Shown: positions 1 through 9,056 of the stretch, piece by piece
How the letters are laid out: the number at the start of each line of letters is the position of its first letter
Numbering within the stretch: the stretch's first letter is position 1
Origin: SZUA-584 sp964607965
Lineage (GTDB): Bacteria > Bacillota > Clostridia > Christensenellales > SZUA-584
NCBI GenBank assembly: GCA_964607965.1
Contig: CAZSMH010000026.1
Span: 1 to 21,100 of the forward strand
Direction: 5' to 3'
DNA length: 21,100 nucleotides
The notes under the pieces: generated by a model
The model's database searches: none
Told to the model about the DNA's origin: nothing
Seen by the model: only the letters and a program-made list of their open reading frames with translations
Translations under genes and position numbers: made by a program

Positions 1-668
1 GCTTAGGCTCCGGGCTGTCGCTGAATAATACATACGATTTGGCGGACAAGCTGGACAATATGCTCGGCAGCGGCGTACAATATGCGTTCGATGATAAACT
101 CGGGTTTTTATCCAGCTGTCCTACCAATGTAGGAACAGGCCTTAGGGCTTCTTTGATGATGCATCTGCCCGCTTTAACGGCAGCCAAGGGGATGCAGCGC
201 ATAGCCGCGCTTGTAGGGAAAGTCGGCATGACGGTACGCGGGGCTTTCGGCGAAGGCAGCGCAGCGTCCGGCGCTTTCTACCAGATTTCCAATCAGGTTA
301 CGCTAGGAGTTACGGAAAACGAGATTTTGTCACGGCTGTCATCTACGGCAAAAAAAGTAATAGACTTTGAACGCGGTACCAGAAAAGAACTTTTTTCCAC
401 ACTGGGTGTGGCGCTCGAGGATAGAATCTGGCGCGCGGCAGGCATTCTAAAATATGCCCGCAGGATAGGCGACACTGAAGCACAGAAGCTGATATCAGAC
501 GTGGCGCTCGGGGTATCTCTAGGTATAGTGCCGGGGTTTACCAGCGGCCAGCTCTATAAGGTAATGATGGATACCAGGCCTGCAACCATTGCCAGCTTAA
601 GCGGTCAGTTAAAGCCGCAGGAGCGCGACGCGGTGCGGGCGGATATATTAAGAGAAATATTTGCATAA
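1..668 (+). CDS. mcsB: Protein arginine kinase McsB, C-terminal part (5' end outside window)
   Basis: This is the C-terminal part of an ATP:guanido phosphotransferase of the McsB type, which phosphorylates arginine residues on proteins and marks them for ClpCP. The frame is open from the window edge (first full codon at base 3), so the gene starts upstream; the first 12 codons read in frame into the family sequence. Visible family landmarks are SCPTNVGTGLRAS (active-site region with phosphagen-kinase-type Cys and Arg), RGAFGEGS and YQISNQVTLG. Near the C-terminus is RDAVRA, matching the RDxxRA phospho-arginine-binding motif known in McsB. The stop is 19 nt before clpC, fitting the ctsR-mcsA-mcsB-clpC order of Bacillota; ctsR and mcsA would lie outside the window. 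The family assignment is secure. Confidence 0.96.
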   Translation, partial: LGSGLSLNNTYDLADKLDNMLGSGVQYAFDDKLGFLSSCPTNVGTGLRASLMMHLPALTAAKGMQRIAALVGKVGMTVRGAFGEGSAASGAFYQISNQVTLGVTENEILSRLSSTAKKVIDFERGTRKELFSTLGVALEDRIWRAAGILKYARRIGDTEAQKLISDVALGVSLGIVPGFTSGQLYKVMMDTRPATIASLSGQLKPQERDAVRADILREIFA

Positions 669-687
669 GCAGGAAAGGATTTAAGAT

Positions 688-3111
688 ATGGATTTTTTTG
701 TTAAGTTTACGGAAGGCGCGAAGAACGCTTTAGGCTTTGCCGAAAAAAAAGCACGGGAACTCGGTCACAACTATGTGGGTACGGAGCATCTGCTGCTTGG
801 GCTTATATGCGAAAAAGACGGCGCGGCCGCCAATCTTCTCGGTATGTCCGGAATAACCGAGGATTCTGTTACAAAAAACGTGCTGGAGCTTATCGGGCAC
901 GGGGATTTTGTGTTCACCCAGGGATTCGGATATACGCCGCGCTCTAAAAAGATACTCGAACTTTCGATTACGCTCTCTAAGCAGTTCGGGCAGAACTATG
1001 TGGGCACGGAGCATATTTTAAAGGCGCTTATAAGCGAGAAGGAGGGCGTGGCGTTTAAGATTCTCAATAATTTAGGCGCAGATTTCGACGAAATAGAAAA
1101 AGGTATACATAATGTGACCGGCGAAGCAGCTTCTCAGGGAGATTTGAACAAGAATAAAGATAAAAGAACTCCCAAGCTCGATAAATACGGCAGGGATTTG
1201 ACTTTGGCCGCAAGGGACGGAGAGCTGGACCCGGTAATAGGACGTACTCAGGAGATTGAGCGCATTACTCAGATTTTATCGCGCCGGACAAAGAACAACC
1301 CTGTTCTTGTCGGAGAACCGGGGGTAGGCAAATCGGCAATAGCGGAAGGTTTAGCGCAGAGGATATCCGACGGCAACGTACCGGAACTATTAAGAGACAA
1401 GCGGGTGGTTGCGCTTGATTTGGCCGGAATGATAGCAGGCACAAAATACCGGGGCGAATTCGAGGACAGGCTTAAAGACGCACTCAAGGATATAAAAGGC
1501 TCGCGCAACGTGATATTGTTTATAGACGAGATACATACTATTGTGGGCGCGGGCGCAGCCGAAGGCGCTATGGATGCGGCAAGCATACTAAAACCGGCGC
1601 TTGCAAGAGGAGAAATACAGGTCGTCGGCGCGACTACATTCGATGAATACAGGAAACATATAGAAAAGGATGCGGCGCTGGAAAGGCGTTTTCAGCCGGT
1701 AACCGTCGGTGAGCCTACTTTGGAGGAAACAGTAGAGATATTAAAGGGGCTGCGGGACAGATACGAAGCGCATCATAAGGTAAAAATAACCGATGAAGCG
1801 CTAAAAGCCGCAGTTGAACTTTCTGCAAGGTATATTATGGACAGATTCCTGCCTGATAAGGCCATTGACTTAATGGACGAGGCTGCCTCGAAAGTCCGGT
1901 TAGGGCTTTATACAGCCCCGCCGGATATAAAAAAGCTGGAAGAGGTGCAAGAGCAGCTTCGCAAGGAAAAAGAACAGGCTATCACGCTTCAGAAGTTTGA
2001 GAAGGCGGCGGAGCTGCGCGACGAGGAAAAAAGGATAGAAAAACAGATAGCCGAAATGAAAAAGGCCTGGGAGGATGATACGAGCCAGCGCGAAGCTGAA
2101 GTAAGTGAGATGGAAATTGCCGAAATTGTATCCAAGTGGACGAATATACCGGTAGTTAAGCTTACCGAAGACGAAGCGCAAAGGCTGCTGGATTTGGAGG
2201 ATACCCTGCATCGCAGGGTAATAGGGCAGAACGAAGCCTGCACAGCGGTTGCAAAGGCAATAAGGCGTTCAAGAGCCGGCTTGAAGGACCCAAAACGCCC
2301 CGTAGGTTCGTTCATATTCTTAGGGCCGACAGGCGTCGGGAAGACGGAACTTTCACGCGCGCTAGCAGAAGCTCTGTTCGGTGACGAGGATGCGCTTATA
2401 AGGCTTGATATGTCGGAATACATGGAAAAGCACGCGGTTTCCAAGCTTATAGGCTCGCCTCCCGGATATGTCGGCTTTGACGAGGGAGGACAGCTTACTG
2501 AAAAAATCAGAAGACATCCTTATTCGGTACTGCTGCTGGACGAAATAGAAAAGGCGCACCCTGATGTGTTCAACATAATGCTGCAGATACTCGAGGACGG
2601 GCGGCTGACAGATTCCAAAGGCCGGCTGGTGGATTTTAAAAACTGCGTAATAATTATGACATCCAACTTAGGCGCGGGCGGGATTGATATAAAAAAGATA
2701 GGCTTTGCTGCTGCAAACACAGACCGGGGATACGAGCAGATGAAGCAGGGCATACTGGACGAGCTTAAAAAGGCATTTCGTCCGGAGTTTATCAACCGCC
2801 TGGATGATATAATAGTGTTCCACAAGTTAAGCGAAGATCACACCCGAGAAATTGTACGGCTGATGCTGAACAGCGTTATTAAAAGGCTTTCGGAGCGCGA
2901 GATATACTTAGAGTATAAAGACGATACCGTACTGTATCTTGCAAGGGAAGGCTTTGATGAGAATTACGGGGCACGGCCGCTTAGGCGTATGATTCAGCAG
3001 ATTGTAGAGGACCAGCTTTCTGAGGAAATACTTAAGGGAAAAATAAGCATAAAAGACAAGGTGCGCATGTACATGAAAGACGGCAAACCCGCTTTTAAAA
3101 AGATAACTTAA
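688..3111 (+). CDS. clpC: ATP-dependent Clp protease ATP-binding subunit ClpC
   Basis: ClpC is a cytoplasmic AAA+ unfoldase of 807 residues that feeds substrates, including arginine-phosphorylated ones, to ClpP. The domains read in order. Two Clp-N repeats fill residues 1-150, each with an NYVGTEH motif. NBD1 has Walker A GEPGVGKS near 210 and Walker B LFIDEIH near 278. A UVR/M-domain coiled coil lies at about 425-465 (FEKAAELRDEEKRIEKQ). NBD2 has Walker A GPTGVGKT near 546 and Walker B LLLDEIEKAHPDVFN near 614. Ile671-Gly672-Phe673 is the [LIV]GF loop that docks into ClpP. The length is normal for ClpC and the UVR motif separates it from ClpB and ClpA. ATG 688 is preceded by AAAGGA. It is the last gene of its operon and is followed by a strong hairpin terminator. 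Confidence 0.98.
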   Translation: MDFFVKFTEGAKNALGFAEKKARELGHNYVGTEHLLLGLICEKDGAAANLLGMSGITEDSVTKNVLELIGHGDFVFTQGFGYTPRSKKILELSITLSKQFGQNYVGTEHILKALISEKEGVAFKILNNLGADFDEIEKGIHNVTGEAASQGDLNKNKDKRTPKLDKYGRDLTLAARDGELDPVIGRTQEIERITQILSRRTKNNPVLVGEPGVGKSAIAEGLAQRISDGNVPELLRDKRVVALDLAGMIAGTKYRGEFEDRLKDALKDIKGSRNVILFIDEIHTIVGAGAAEGAMDAASILKPALARGEIQVVGATTFDEYRKHIEKDAALERRFQPVTVGEPTLEETVEILKGLRDRYEAHHKVKITDEALKAAVELSARYIMDRFLPDKAIDLMDEAASKVRLGLYTAPPDIKKLEEVQEQLRKEKEQAITLQKFEKAAELRDEEKRIEKQIAEMKKAWEDDTSQREAEVSEMEIAEIVSKWTNIPVVKLTEDEAQRLLDLEDTLHRRVIGQNEACTAVAKAIRRSRAGLKDPKRPVGSFIFLGPTGVGKTELSRALAEALFGDEDALIRLDMSEYMEKHAVSKLIGSPPGYVGFDEGGQLTEKIRRHPYSVLLLDEIEKAHPDVFNIMLQILEDGRLTDSKGRLVDFKNCVIIMTSNLGAGGIDIKKIGFAAANTDRGYEQMKQGILDELKKAFRPEFINRLDDIIVFHKLSEDHTREIVRLMLNSVIKRLSEREIYLEYKDDTVLYLAREGFDENYGARPLRRMIQQIVEDQLSEEILKGKISIKDKVRMYMKDGKPAFKKIT

Positions 3112-3145
3112 AGAATAAGGCGGAGCGCAGGCTCCGTTTTATTCT
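3112..3145 (+). terminator. Rho-independent terminator after clpC
   Basis: The hairpin begins at the base after the clpC stop. CGGAGC (3121-3126) pairs with GCTCCG (3131-3136) around a GCAG loop. The stem extends through GG/TT wobbles into AGAATAA (3112-3118) paired with TTATTCT (3139-3145). The TTTTATT on the 3' side is the U-rich tract. Confidence 0.85.
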
Positions 3146-3250
3146 GTATAAATTCGCATGTATATTATTGTGCATTGCTTATAAATAAAGGCATAGTAGG
3201 TATTGAGCAATAAATAAACCAGCTTGATTGTTGTATGTATATAGTTTGGA

Positions 3251-3278
3251 TTTACATTTGCGAGAAATATGATACAAT
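3251..3278 (+). promoter_or_regulatory. Putative sigma-A-type promoter of the CotH-like lipoprotein gene
   Basis: TTTACA (3251-3256) and TACAAT (3273-3278) are separated by 16 nt. This gives a leader of roughly 45 nt, with AAGGAG at 3315-3320 and ATG at 3332. The upstream terminator makes an independent promoter necessary. The 105 nt between that terminator and the -35 box are AT-rich and hold nothing else I recognise. Confidence 0.55.
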
Positions 3279-3331
3279 AGCACGGTAACTATTATTTTCT
3301 GTCGAATGGACTGTAAGGAGAAAATTCGTCA

Positions 3332-6300
3332 ATGGCTAAAAAAACACTGGCTATTTTTGTTTTAATATTATTATTAATATCATCCTTTGGCTGTGGTGAC
3401 GAAGAAACATTTTCGCCCAACGGTAAAGAAGGGCTGTTTATAAATGAAGTCGTATCAAAAAACGCCTATTCGCTGGCAGATCCGGATCTTGGCACGCCGG
3501 ATTGGATAGAGATTTATAATGCGACTTCACAGGCGATATCCCTTAAAGGATACGGGTTATCCGATAACATAAACAGGCCGTTCATGTGGAAATTCCCTAA
3601 TATTACGATTGAACCTAACGGATATATCGTTGTTTATGCTTCACCGAAATTACAGGAAAAAAATGAAAAGAATGACCTTTGCACAGGGTTTAAAATATCC
3701 GGTCTCGGAGAGTCGGTAGTATTGACAAGCCCTGAGGGCGGGTTGATACAGGAGCTGCAAGTTCCGCAGCTGCATACCGACGTAAGCTGGGGCAGAGATA
3801 AAAACGGCATTTATTGTTATTATGCCTGCCCGACGCCCGGTGAAAACAACGGGGATCTCGGCAGCAGCAGCCTTGAGGATATACTTCAGTCTGCTCCTTT
3901 GGGCGCAGTGCAGATAAATGAATTAATGGTTGATGACAAAGACGGCATTGCCGGTTCGGGCACAGAAAAATCAGGATGGGTTGAACTATGCAATACAACT
4001 GGGGAAGCGGTATCGTTAAACGGCTATTTTATAACTGACGATCCTTCAAACAATGCAAAATGGCGGTTCCCGGATATTTCGCTGAACCCAGGCGAATACC
4101 TTATTGTGTTTTTGTCCGGCAAAGACAAAACCAGCGGAGAACTGCATACAAGTTTTAGGCTTAATAAGCTCGAACAAGGCCTCTGGCTGATAAATCCGGC
4201 AGGTACGCTTGAAGATAAGATTCAATGGCAGGAAACGCCGCCCGACTCTTTTTCAATGGGACGTGACAAATCCGGCGATTTTGTATATTTCGGTTTGCCT
4301 ACCCCGGGCGAATCTAATGAGGCAGACGGAATCAAGACGCTTGAATATAGCATGGTTACAACTTTAGAAGGCGTCAGGATTAACGAGTTTTTGATCAACA
4401 ATAAATATTCAAGAATAGACGAGGACGGGGACAGAACCGCCTGGGCGGAAATTTATAACGCGTCAACGCAAACAATAAACCTTGGGTACTATGCGCTTTC
4501 GGATAATAATAGCGACCCGGCAAAATGGCGTTTTCCCAATGTTGAAATAGAACCCGGCGAATTCTTAGTTGTGTTTTTATCTGGCAAAGATAGATTCGCG
4601 TCTAAAACCGACTTGCACACAAACTTTGTCCTGTCAAGGAACGACGCTGAATTGATGCTTACAAACCTGCGCAGCATGGAATGTGAGATGATTGCCGTGC
4701 CGGATAGCTTGCCCGACAATATCGTTTCCTATGGCAGGCTGGTGGAGGATGCTGAAAAGTGGGTTTATTTTCCGCAGCCAACGCCGGGTCAGAATAATAC
4801 TACAAAAGGATTCGAAGATTTTTTAAAAGTAACCGCTCTGGACGAGAATGGGATTTGGATAAATGAGGTTTCCTCTGTTGCATATGCAAAAACAGGCAAG
4901 CTTGACTGGATTGAAGTTGCCAACGGCGGAAACGAGGACGTTAATCTTAAGGGGTATTATATTAGCGATAGCGATAAAAACCCTTATAAATGGCAGGTGC
5001 CGGATATTACGGTGCCTGCGGGCGGGTATGCGCTGGTTTACGCCTCCAGCAAGCCCTCCGAGCAAAGGAGCAATGTTGCTAAACTTGGCATAACGTTCAC
5101 GGGAGAGCTGCTTATGCTCTCATCTCCGGAAGGAAATACGCTGGACGTTTTTGAAACCGGCGTACTGCGTCCTGACGTGACAAGCGGGCGTGCACCCGGG
5201 GATTATTCGGGAGCACGCGTTTTTTTTGATACGCCGACTCCCGGCGAGACCAATAAGGGCGAAATTTCTTCTTATACCGCAAAGCCTTCGTTCTCAAGGC
5301 CGGGCGGGTATGCTCAAGGCACGGTAATGCTGGAGATGCGCTGCGATACACCGGATGCTAAAATATACTATACGCTTGACGGGTCAAAACCGACACAGTC
5401 TGCAAAATTATATGCTGGACCTGTTAAGCTTGATGATACAACGGTAGTAAAAGCAGCTGCTTACGCAGAAAACAGGCTTAAAAGTGAAATGGCTGTAGCT
5501 ACTTATCTTTTTGAAGAAAAATCCACTGTCCCCGTAGTGTGTTTATCGGCAAACCCGAACGATTTTTCGAGGGTTTACAACATAACGGAGAGAAGAGACA
5601 GGAACGAAAGAGAAGGCTACATAGAGTTTTATGAGAGTGACGGTACGCTGGGGGTTGCATTCCCCGCCGGCATGCGCGCCTCGGGTTCCGGCACTTTAAA
5701 ACATGCGCAGAAATCAATAAAACTGTATCTGCGCGGAGGCTACGGACAAGGCGAAGTAACATACCCGTTTTTTAAAGACTTCCCGTATGTAACGTTCGAG
5801 TCTTTAACGCTGCGAAGCTCGGGGCAGGATAAAGAATATGCCCGCATACGCGATGCGTTTTGCCATATGGCCAGCCGCGAGATGGATGTGGATTATTCTG
5901 AGTACAGGCTGGTTGTGCTGTATGTTAACGGAAGATACTATGGTTTGTATGACCTGCGTGAGAACCAGAACGCATCTTATTATGCATACCGTTTTAACAC
6001 CTCGAGCGATAATATTGAGCGCATAAGATGGAACAAAGACGCACTGGACGGTACAGCGTCCGAGATACTGGATGTGCGTTCGTTTGCCCGATCTTATAAC
6101 ATGAGCAACGAAGATAACTTTGCTGAATTCAGCACCAAAGTGGACACGCAGGCTGCCATGGATTATCTTATCGCGGAGACTTTTTTCTGCAACTCCGATA
6201 TGTTCAATCAAAAATACGGACGTGCAATTGATTATTCCTTCAAATGGCGGTTTCTGCTGTTCGATTTTGACCATTGCATGTTTGACAGCAACAGAAGTTT

Positions 6301-6676
6301 GTTGCGCCGATTTTTTGATCCGAGCGGCGTGCCTACCGCTCATGGCTATATAACAAATATGGATATACAATGCGCCCTTTTACAAAACCCCGGCTGGAAG
6401 GAATCGTTTATTGAACGCTATGCCTATGTGCTCAACAATATATACACAAAAGAGAAGCTGCTATCGCTTTTTGACGAAATGATAGCCGAGATGGAGCCGG
6501 AGATGGAGCGCCATATAAAAAGATGGGGATGGCCGAGGTCAATGAGTCAGTGGAGAAGCGATGTAAAAGATTTAAGAAGTTTTCTGGAAGTGCGTACACA
6601 GAAGGCTAAAAAGCATCTGAAAGATTTTTTTAATCTGTCTTCCGAGAGAATGGATGAGCTTTTCCCGAACGGATGA
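3332..6676 (+). CDS. Secreted lipoprotein with four lamin-tail-like domains, chitobiase-C-like domain and CotH kinase domain
   Basis: This is a 1114-residue exported protein. A short lipoprotein-type signal peptide (KK, hydrophobic 6-19, SSFGC) puts the lipidated Cys at 21; the lipobox is imperfect, with Ser at -3. Four tandem lamin-tail-like (LTD) domains start near residues 35, 193, 348 and 507. Each opens with an INE motif, contains a W(I/V/A)E segment and F/VP..(T/S/E)..PGE/GY, and closes with PTPG-x-x-N (near 166, 322, 483 and 633). A chitobiase/hexosaminidase C-terminal-like domain follows at about 651-730 (IYYTLDGSKPT). The rest is a CotH-type kinase domain: KSIKLYLRGGYG near 795, RDAF and VNGRYYGLYDLRE, then candidate catalytic or metal-binding acids Asp956 (CNSD) and Asp978/Asp980 (FDFDH). 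CotH family members phosphorylate proteins, in bacilli during spore-coat assembly. Here the lipid anchor and adhesive-looking repeats point to the cell surface; the substrate is unknown. The gene is monocistronic, between two terminators. Confidence 0.88.
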   Translation: MAKKTLAIFVLILLLISSFGCGDEETFSPNGKEGLFINEVVSKNAYSLADPDLGTPDWIEIYNATSQAISLKGYGLSDNINRPFMWKFPNITIEPNGYIVVYASPKLQEKNEKNDLCTGFKISGLGESVVLTSPEGGLIQELQVPQLHTDVSWGRDKNGIYCYYACPTPGENNGDLGSSSLEDILQSAPLGAVQINELMVDDKDGIAGSGTEKSGWVELCNTTGEAVSLNGYFITDDPSNNAKWRFPDISLNPGEYLIVFLSGKDKTSGELHTSFRLNKLEQGLWLINPAGTLEDKIQWQETPPDSFSMGRDKSGDFVYFGLPTPGESNEADGIKTLEYSMVTTLEGVRINEFLINNKYSRIDEDGDRTAWAEIYNASTQTINLGYYALSDNNSDPAKWRFPNVEIEPGEFLVVFLSGKDRFASKTDLHTNFVLSRNDAELMLTNLRSMECEMIAVPDSLPDNIVSYGRLVEDAEKWVYFPQPTPGQNNTTKGFEDFLKVTALDENGIWINEVSSVAYAKTGKLDWIEVANGGNEDVNLKGYYISDSDKNPYKWQVPDITVPAGGYALVYASSKPSEQRSNVAKLGITFTGELLMLSSPEGNTLDVFETGVLRPDVTSGRAPGDYSGARVFFDTPTPGETNKGEISSYTAKPSFSRPGGYAQGTVMLEMRCDTPDAKIYYTLDGSKPTQSAKLYAGPVKLDDTTVVKAAAYAENRLKSEMAVATYLFEEKSTVPVVCLSANPNDFSRVYNITERRDRNEREGYIEFYESDGTLGVAFPAGMRASGSGTLKHAQKSIKLYLRGGYGQGEVTYPFFKDFPYVTFESLTLRSSGQDKEYARIRDAFCHMASREMDVDYSEYRLVVLYVNGRYYGLYDLRENQNASYYAYRFNTSSDNIERIRWNKDALDGTASEILDVRSFARSYNMSNEDNFAEFSTKVDTQAAMDYLIAETFFCNSDMFNQKYGRAIDYSFKWRFLLFDFDHCMFDSNRSLLRRFFDPSGVPTAHGYITNMDIQCALLQNPGWKESFIERYAYVLNNIYTKEKLLSLFDEMIAEMEPEMERHIKRWGWPRSMSQWRSDVKDLRSFLEVRTQKAKKHLKDFFNLSSERMDELFPNG

Positions 6677-6707
6677 TATGAATGCTTTTTTTGGTTAGGA
6701 CATAAAC

Positions 6708-6739
6708 AAAAGCGCCGCTATACTGCCGCGGCGCTTTTT
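6708..6739. terminator. Bidirectional terminator between convergent genes
   Basis: AAAAGCGCCGC (6708-6718) and GCGGCGCTTTT (6728-6738) form an 11-bp stem around a 9-nt loop. T residues follow on the plus strand, and GCTTTTGTTT reads on the minus strand. It lies 31 nt after the CotH-like gene and 10 nt beyond the end of the acyl-CoA synthetase gene, so it can serve both. Confidence 0.9.
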
Positions 6740-6748
6740 ATATAACGT

Positions 6749-8398
6749 TTACTTTTCCTTGTCACGTTCACGCAACTCTACGCGGCGTATTTTACCGCTT
6801 ATAGTTTTTGGAAGTTCGGTGACAAACTCTATAACGCGCGGATATTTATATGGCGCGGTGACTTTTTTTACATGCTCCTGCAGCTCAAATGCAAGTTCGT
6901 CACTTGCTTTAAAACCTTTTGCCAAAACAATTGTGGCTTTTACAATCTGCCCGCGTACGGGGTGCGGAACTCCGGTTATAGCCGTCTCGAGAACTGCCGG
7001 ATGCTCTATAAGCGCGCTTTCCACTTCAAAAGGTCCTATGCGGTAACCCGAGCTTTTAATAACGTCGTCCGTGCGCCCAACGTACCAGTAATAGCCGTCT
7101 TCATCTCTCCATGCAACATCGCCTGTGTGATAAACACCGTCGTACCAGACAGAATCGGTAAGCTCCTTATCGCAGTAATACCCTAAGAACATTCCGGGCG
7201 AAACACCGTTGGCAGTGTGTATCACAATCTCGCCGGGTTCTCCCCATCCGCAAGGTTCGCCGGACTCGTTTACTATATCCACGTCAAAAAGAGGAGACGG
7301 CTTGCCCATAGAACCGGGGCGAGGTTCCATGAATATATAATTAGCCACCGAAAGAGTCGTTTCGGTCTGCCCGAAGCCCTCCATCATCTTAAGCCCTGTG
7401 GTCGCCTTAAACTGGCTGAATACTTCCGGGTTTAAAGGCTCGCCCGCAATTGTAGCGTATTTTAAAGCCGAAAAATCGTACTTTGTCAAGTCTTCTTTTA
7501 TAAAATATCGGTATATCGTAGGCGGAGCGCAGAATGTGGTCACCTTGTTGTCGCAAATGGCCGCCAGCATCTGTGAGGGTACAAATTTTTCGTGATCGTA
7601 GACGAAAACGGCAGTTTCGCCGAACCACTGGCCGTAAAGCTTGCCCCAAACAGATTTTGCCCAGCCTGTATCAGCCACCGTAAGGTGCAGTCCCTCCGGG
7701 TCAACATTCTGCCAGTAAACAGCAGTCGGTATGTGCCCGAAAGGATATGTGTAAGAATGTATAACCATCTTTGGAAGCCCTGTAGTGCCCGAAGTAAAAT
7801 AGAGCAGCATGATATCGTCATTATCCGGAAGATCGTCAACAATAAGAGAATCGCAGGCAGAATCAACGCCCGCGGTGTAATCAAGCCAGCCTTCCCGAGT
7901 ACCTCCGAGAAGCGCCTTAAACTCAAGCGTCGGCACATTTTCAGCCATATCAATGCCGGAAGAAACGTCTCCAAAAGACGTGCAGACTATCATGCGTATG
8001 CCGGCCGCGTTTACACGGTATTCTATATCTTTTTTGGTAAGAAGATGCGTGGCGGGTATAGCAACAGCGCCTATTTTGTGCAGTGCCATTATGGTATACC
8101 AGAATTCATAGTGGCGTTTTAGTATAATCATCACCTTGTCGCCTTTTTTAATGCCGAGCGAAAGAAAAAAGTTTGCAGCCTTATCGGACAGCCGTTTTAT
8201 ATCGGAAAAAGTAAAGTCATGCTTTTCTCCGTTTTCGTTCACCCAAACAAGCGCCCGCTTATCAGGTTTTTCCGCAGCCAGTGCATCCAGCACGTCGTAC
8301 GCGAAATTAAACCGCTCAGGTACGTTTATTTTAAAATTAATTTTGAAATCCTCATACGAATCGTATTCTGCCCTTACATACTTTTCAAATATCCTCAT
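6749..8398 (-). CDS. AMP-forming acyl-CoA synthetase (acetyl/medium-chain type)
   Basis: This is a 549-residue member of the ANL adenylating superfamily, activating a carboxylic acid with ATP to acyl-AMP and then to acyl-CoA. Motifs are complete: A3 P-loop SGTTGLPK (203-210), A5 GFGQTETT (341-348), TGD (425-427), the hinge region GRTDDVIKSSGYRIGPFEVE (441-460) and A10 PKTISGKIRR with catalytic Lys536. WAKSVWGKLYGQW resembles the acetyl-CoA and medium-chain (ACSM-like) synthetases rather than long-chain enzymes. The exact acid cannot be read from the sequence. ATG 8398 lies 9 nt after the stop of the XRE-cupin gene. The ribosome binding site TAGGGGG overlaps that TAG stop, so the two genes are translationally linked. 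A shared hairpin terminates the transcript. Confidence 0.94.
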   Translation of the reverse strand: MRIFEKYVRAEYDSYEDFKINFKINVPERFNFAYDVLDALAAEKPDKRALVWVNENGEKHDFTFSDIKRLSDKAANFFLSLGIKKGDKVMIILKRHYEFWYTIMALHKIGAVAIPATHLLTKKDIEYRVNAAGIRMIVCTSFGDVSSGIDMAENVPTLEFKALLGGTREGWLDYTAGVDSACDSLIVDDLPDNDDIMLLYFTSGTTGLPKMVIHSYTYPFGHIPTAVYWQNVDPEGLHLTVADTGWAKSVWGKLYGQWFGETAVFVYDHEKFVPSQMLAAICDNKVTTFCAPPTIYRYFIKEDLTKYDFSALKYATIAGEPLNPEVFSQFKATTGLKMMEGFGQTETTLSVANYIFMEPRPGSMGKPSPLFDVDIVNESGEPCGWGEPGEIVIHTANGVSPGMFLGYYCDKELTDSVWYDGVYHTGDVAWRDEDGYYWYVGRTDDVIKSSGYRIGPFEVESALIEHPAVLETAITGVPHPVRGQIVKATIVLAKGFKASDELAFELQEHVKKVTAPYKYPRVIEFVTELPKTISGKIRRVELRERDKEK

Positions 8399-8407
8399 AG
8401 CGTCCCC

Positions 8408-8962
8408 CTACTTTGTTATAACAGCTAAAAATTTGCACACGCCGCCCAGCGCTTTCATTGCGTGCGGACGAGAAGCGTCAAAATAAACAGCATCGCCTAT
8501 ATTAAGGTTAAGCTGCTGGTTGTCAATAAAAAGCGTCATGCTTCCCTCGATAATGTAGTTAAACTCGTGGCCATTATGCGATTTTAAATGAGTCATTGCG
8601 TCAACATCAGTAGGCTCAACGGTAACAAGGAAAGGTTCAATTCTCTTGTTTTTAAATATGTACGCAAGATGCTCATACTTATACTCTTTGCGGCGTTCCA
8701 TTTTCAATCCTTTTCCCGCGCGGACAAGAGAGCAGACTGAAAGCCTCGGTGCTTCGCCCGTCATCAGATCAACAATGTCAATGCCAAGCCGCCCCGCGGC
8801 AGAATACAGAAAAGAAAATGAGAAATCGTGCTTGCCAGCTTCATATTCCAAGTATTCATCCAAGCTTTTGCCTGTGGCTTGCGCCATTTCGGCAGCAGAA
8901 ACGCCCATAATTTCCCGAAGTGCCGACAGACGCTGCGCGATAAGCATTATTTTATCATCCAC
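8408..8962 (-). CDS. XRE-family transcriptional regulator with C-terminal cupin domain
   Basis: This 184-residue regulator combines an N-terminal helix-turn-helix of the XRE type (about 6-65) with a C-terminal cupin_2 barrel (about 105-182). The HTH has RLSALREIMGVSAAEMAQATG followed by a short acidic helix. Cupin motif 1 is SHNGHEFNYIIEGSMTLFID and motif 2 is GDAVYFDASRPHAMKA. The cupin part usually binds a small effector. The start is GTG at 8962, with AAGGAG 10 nt upstream (8973-8978). The only nearby ATG, at about 8967, is immediately followed by TAA and is excluded. It is the first gene of a two-gene operon with the acyl-CoA synthetase, so it probably controls that enzyme in response to its acid or acyl-CoA (inference). 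Confidence 0.9.
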   Translation of the reverse strand: MDDKIMLIAQRLSALREIMGVSAAEMAQATGKSLDEYLEYEAGKHDFSFSFLYSAAGRLGIDIVDLMTGEAPRLSVCSLVRAGKGLKMERRKEYKYEHLAYIFKNKRIEPFLVTVEPTDVDAMTHLKSHNGHEFNYIIEGSMTLFIDNQQLNLNIGDAVYFDASRPHAMKALGGVCKFLAVITK

Positions 8963-8990
8963 TTTACATACACTCCTTTAATTAATAGAA

Positions 8991-9050
8991 AAACGGCTTG
9001 CTGATTTATTGAAAATATAGCCGTTTATAAAGAAAGTACTCTTTTCAATA
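8991..9050 (-). promoter_or_regulatory. Leader with two interleaved inverted repeats upstream of the XRE-cupin/acyl-CoA synthetase operon
   Basis: Two perfect inverted repeats overlap in the order A-B-A'-B'. A is TATTGAAAA/TTTTCAATA (9007-9015 and 9042-9050). B is AAACGGCT/AGCCGTTT (8991-8998 and 9019-9026). Read on the minus strand, both lie between the predicted transcription start (about 9050) and the AAGGAG at 8978-8973. The B stem is followed by TTCTATT. The arrangement could be two DNA operator sites, or two mutually exclusive or pseudoknotted RNA stems. Function is inferred only. Confidence 0.45.
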
Positions 9051-9056
9051 TAGAAT

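Noticed and set aside
5804..6370. Antisense open frame of 188 codons within the CotH-like gene
   Set aside because: No recognisable domain and no convincing independent expression signals; the plus-strand frame here contains the conserved kinase motifs.
7592..8122. Open frame of 176 codons opposite the acyl-CoA synthetase
   Set aside because: It mirrors conserved coding sequence of the synthetase and has no family resemblance; treated as a shadow.
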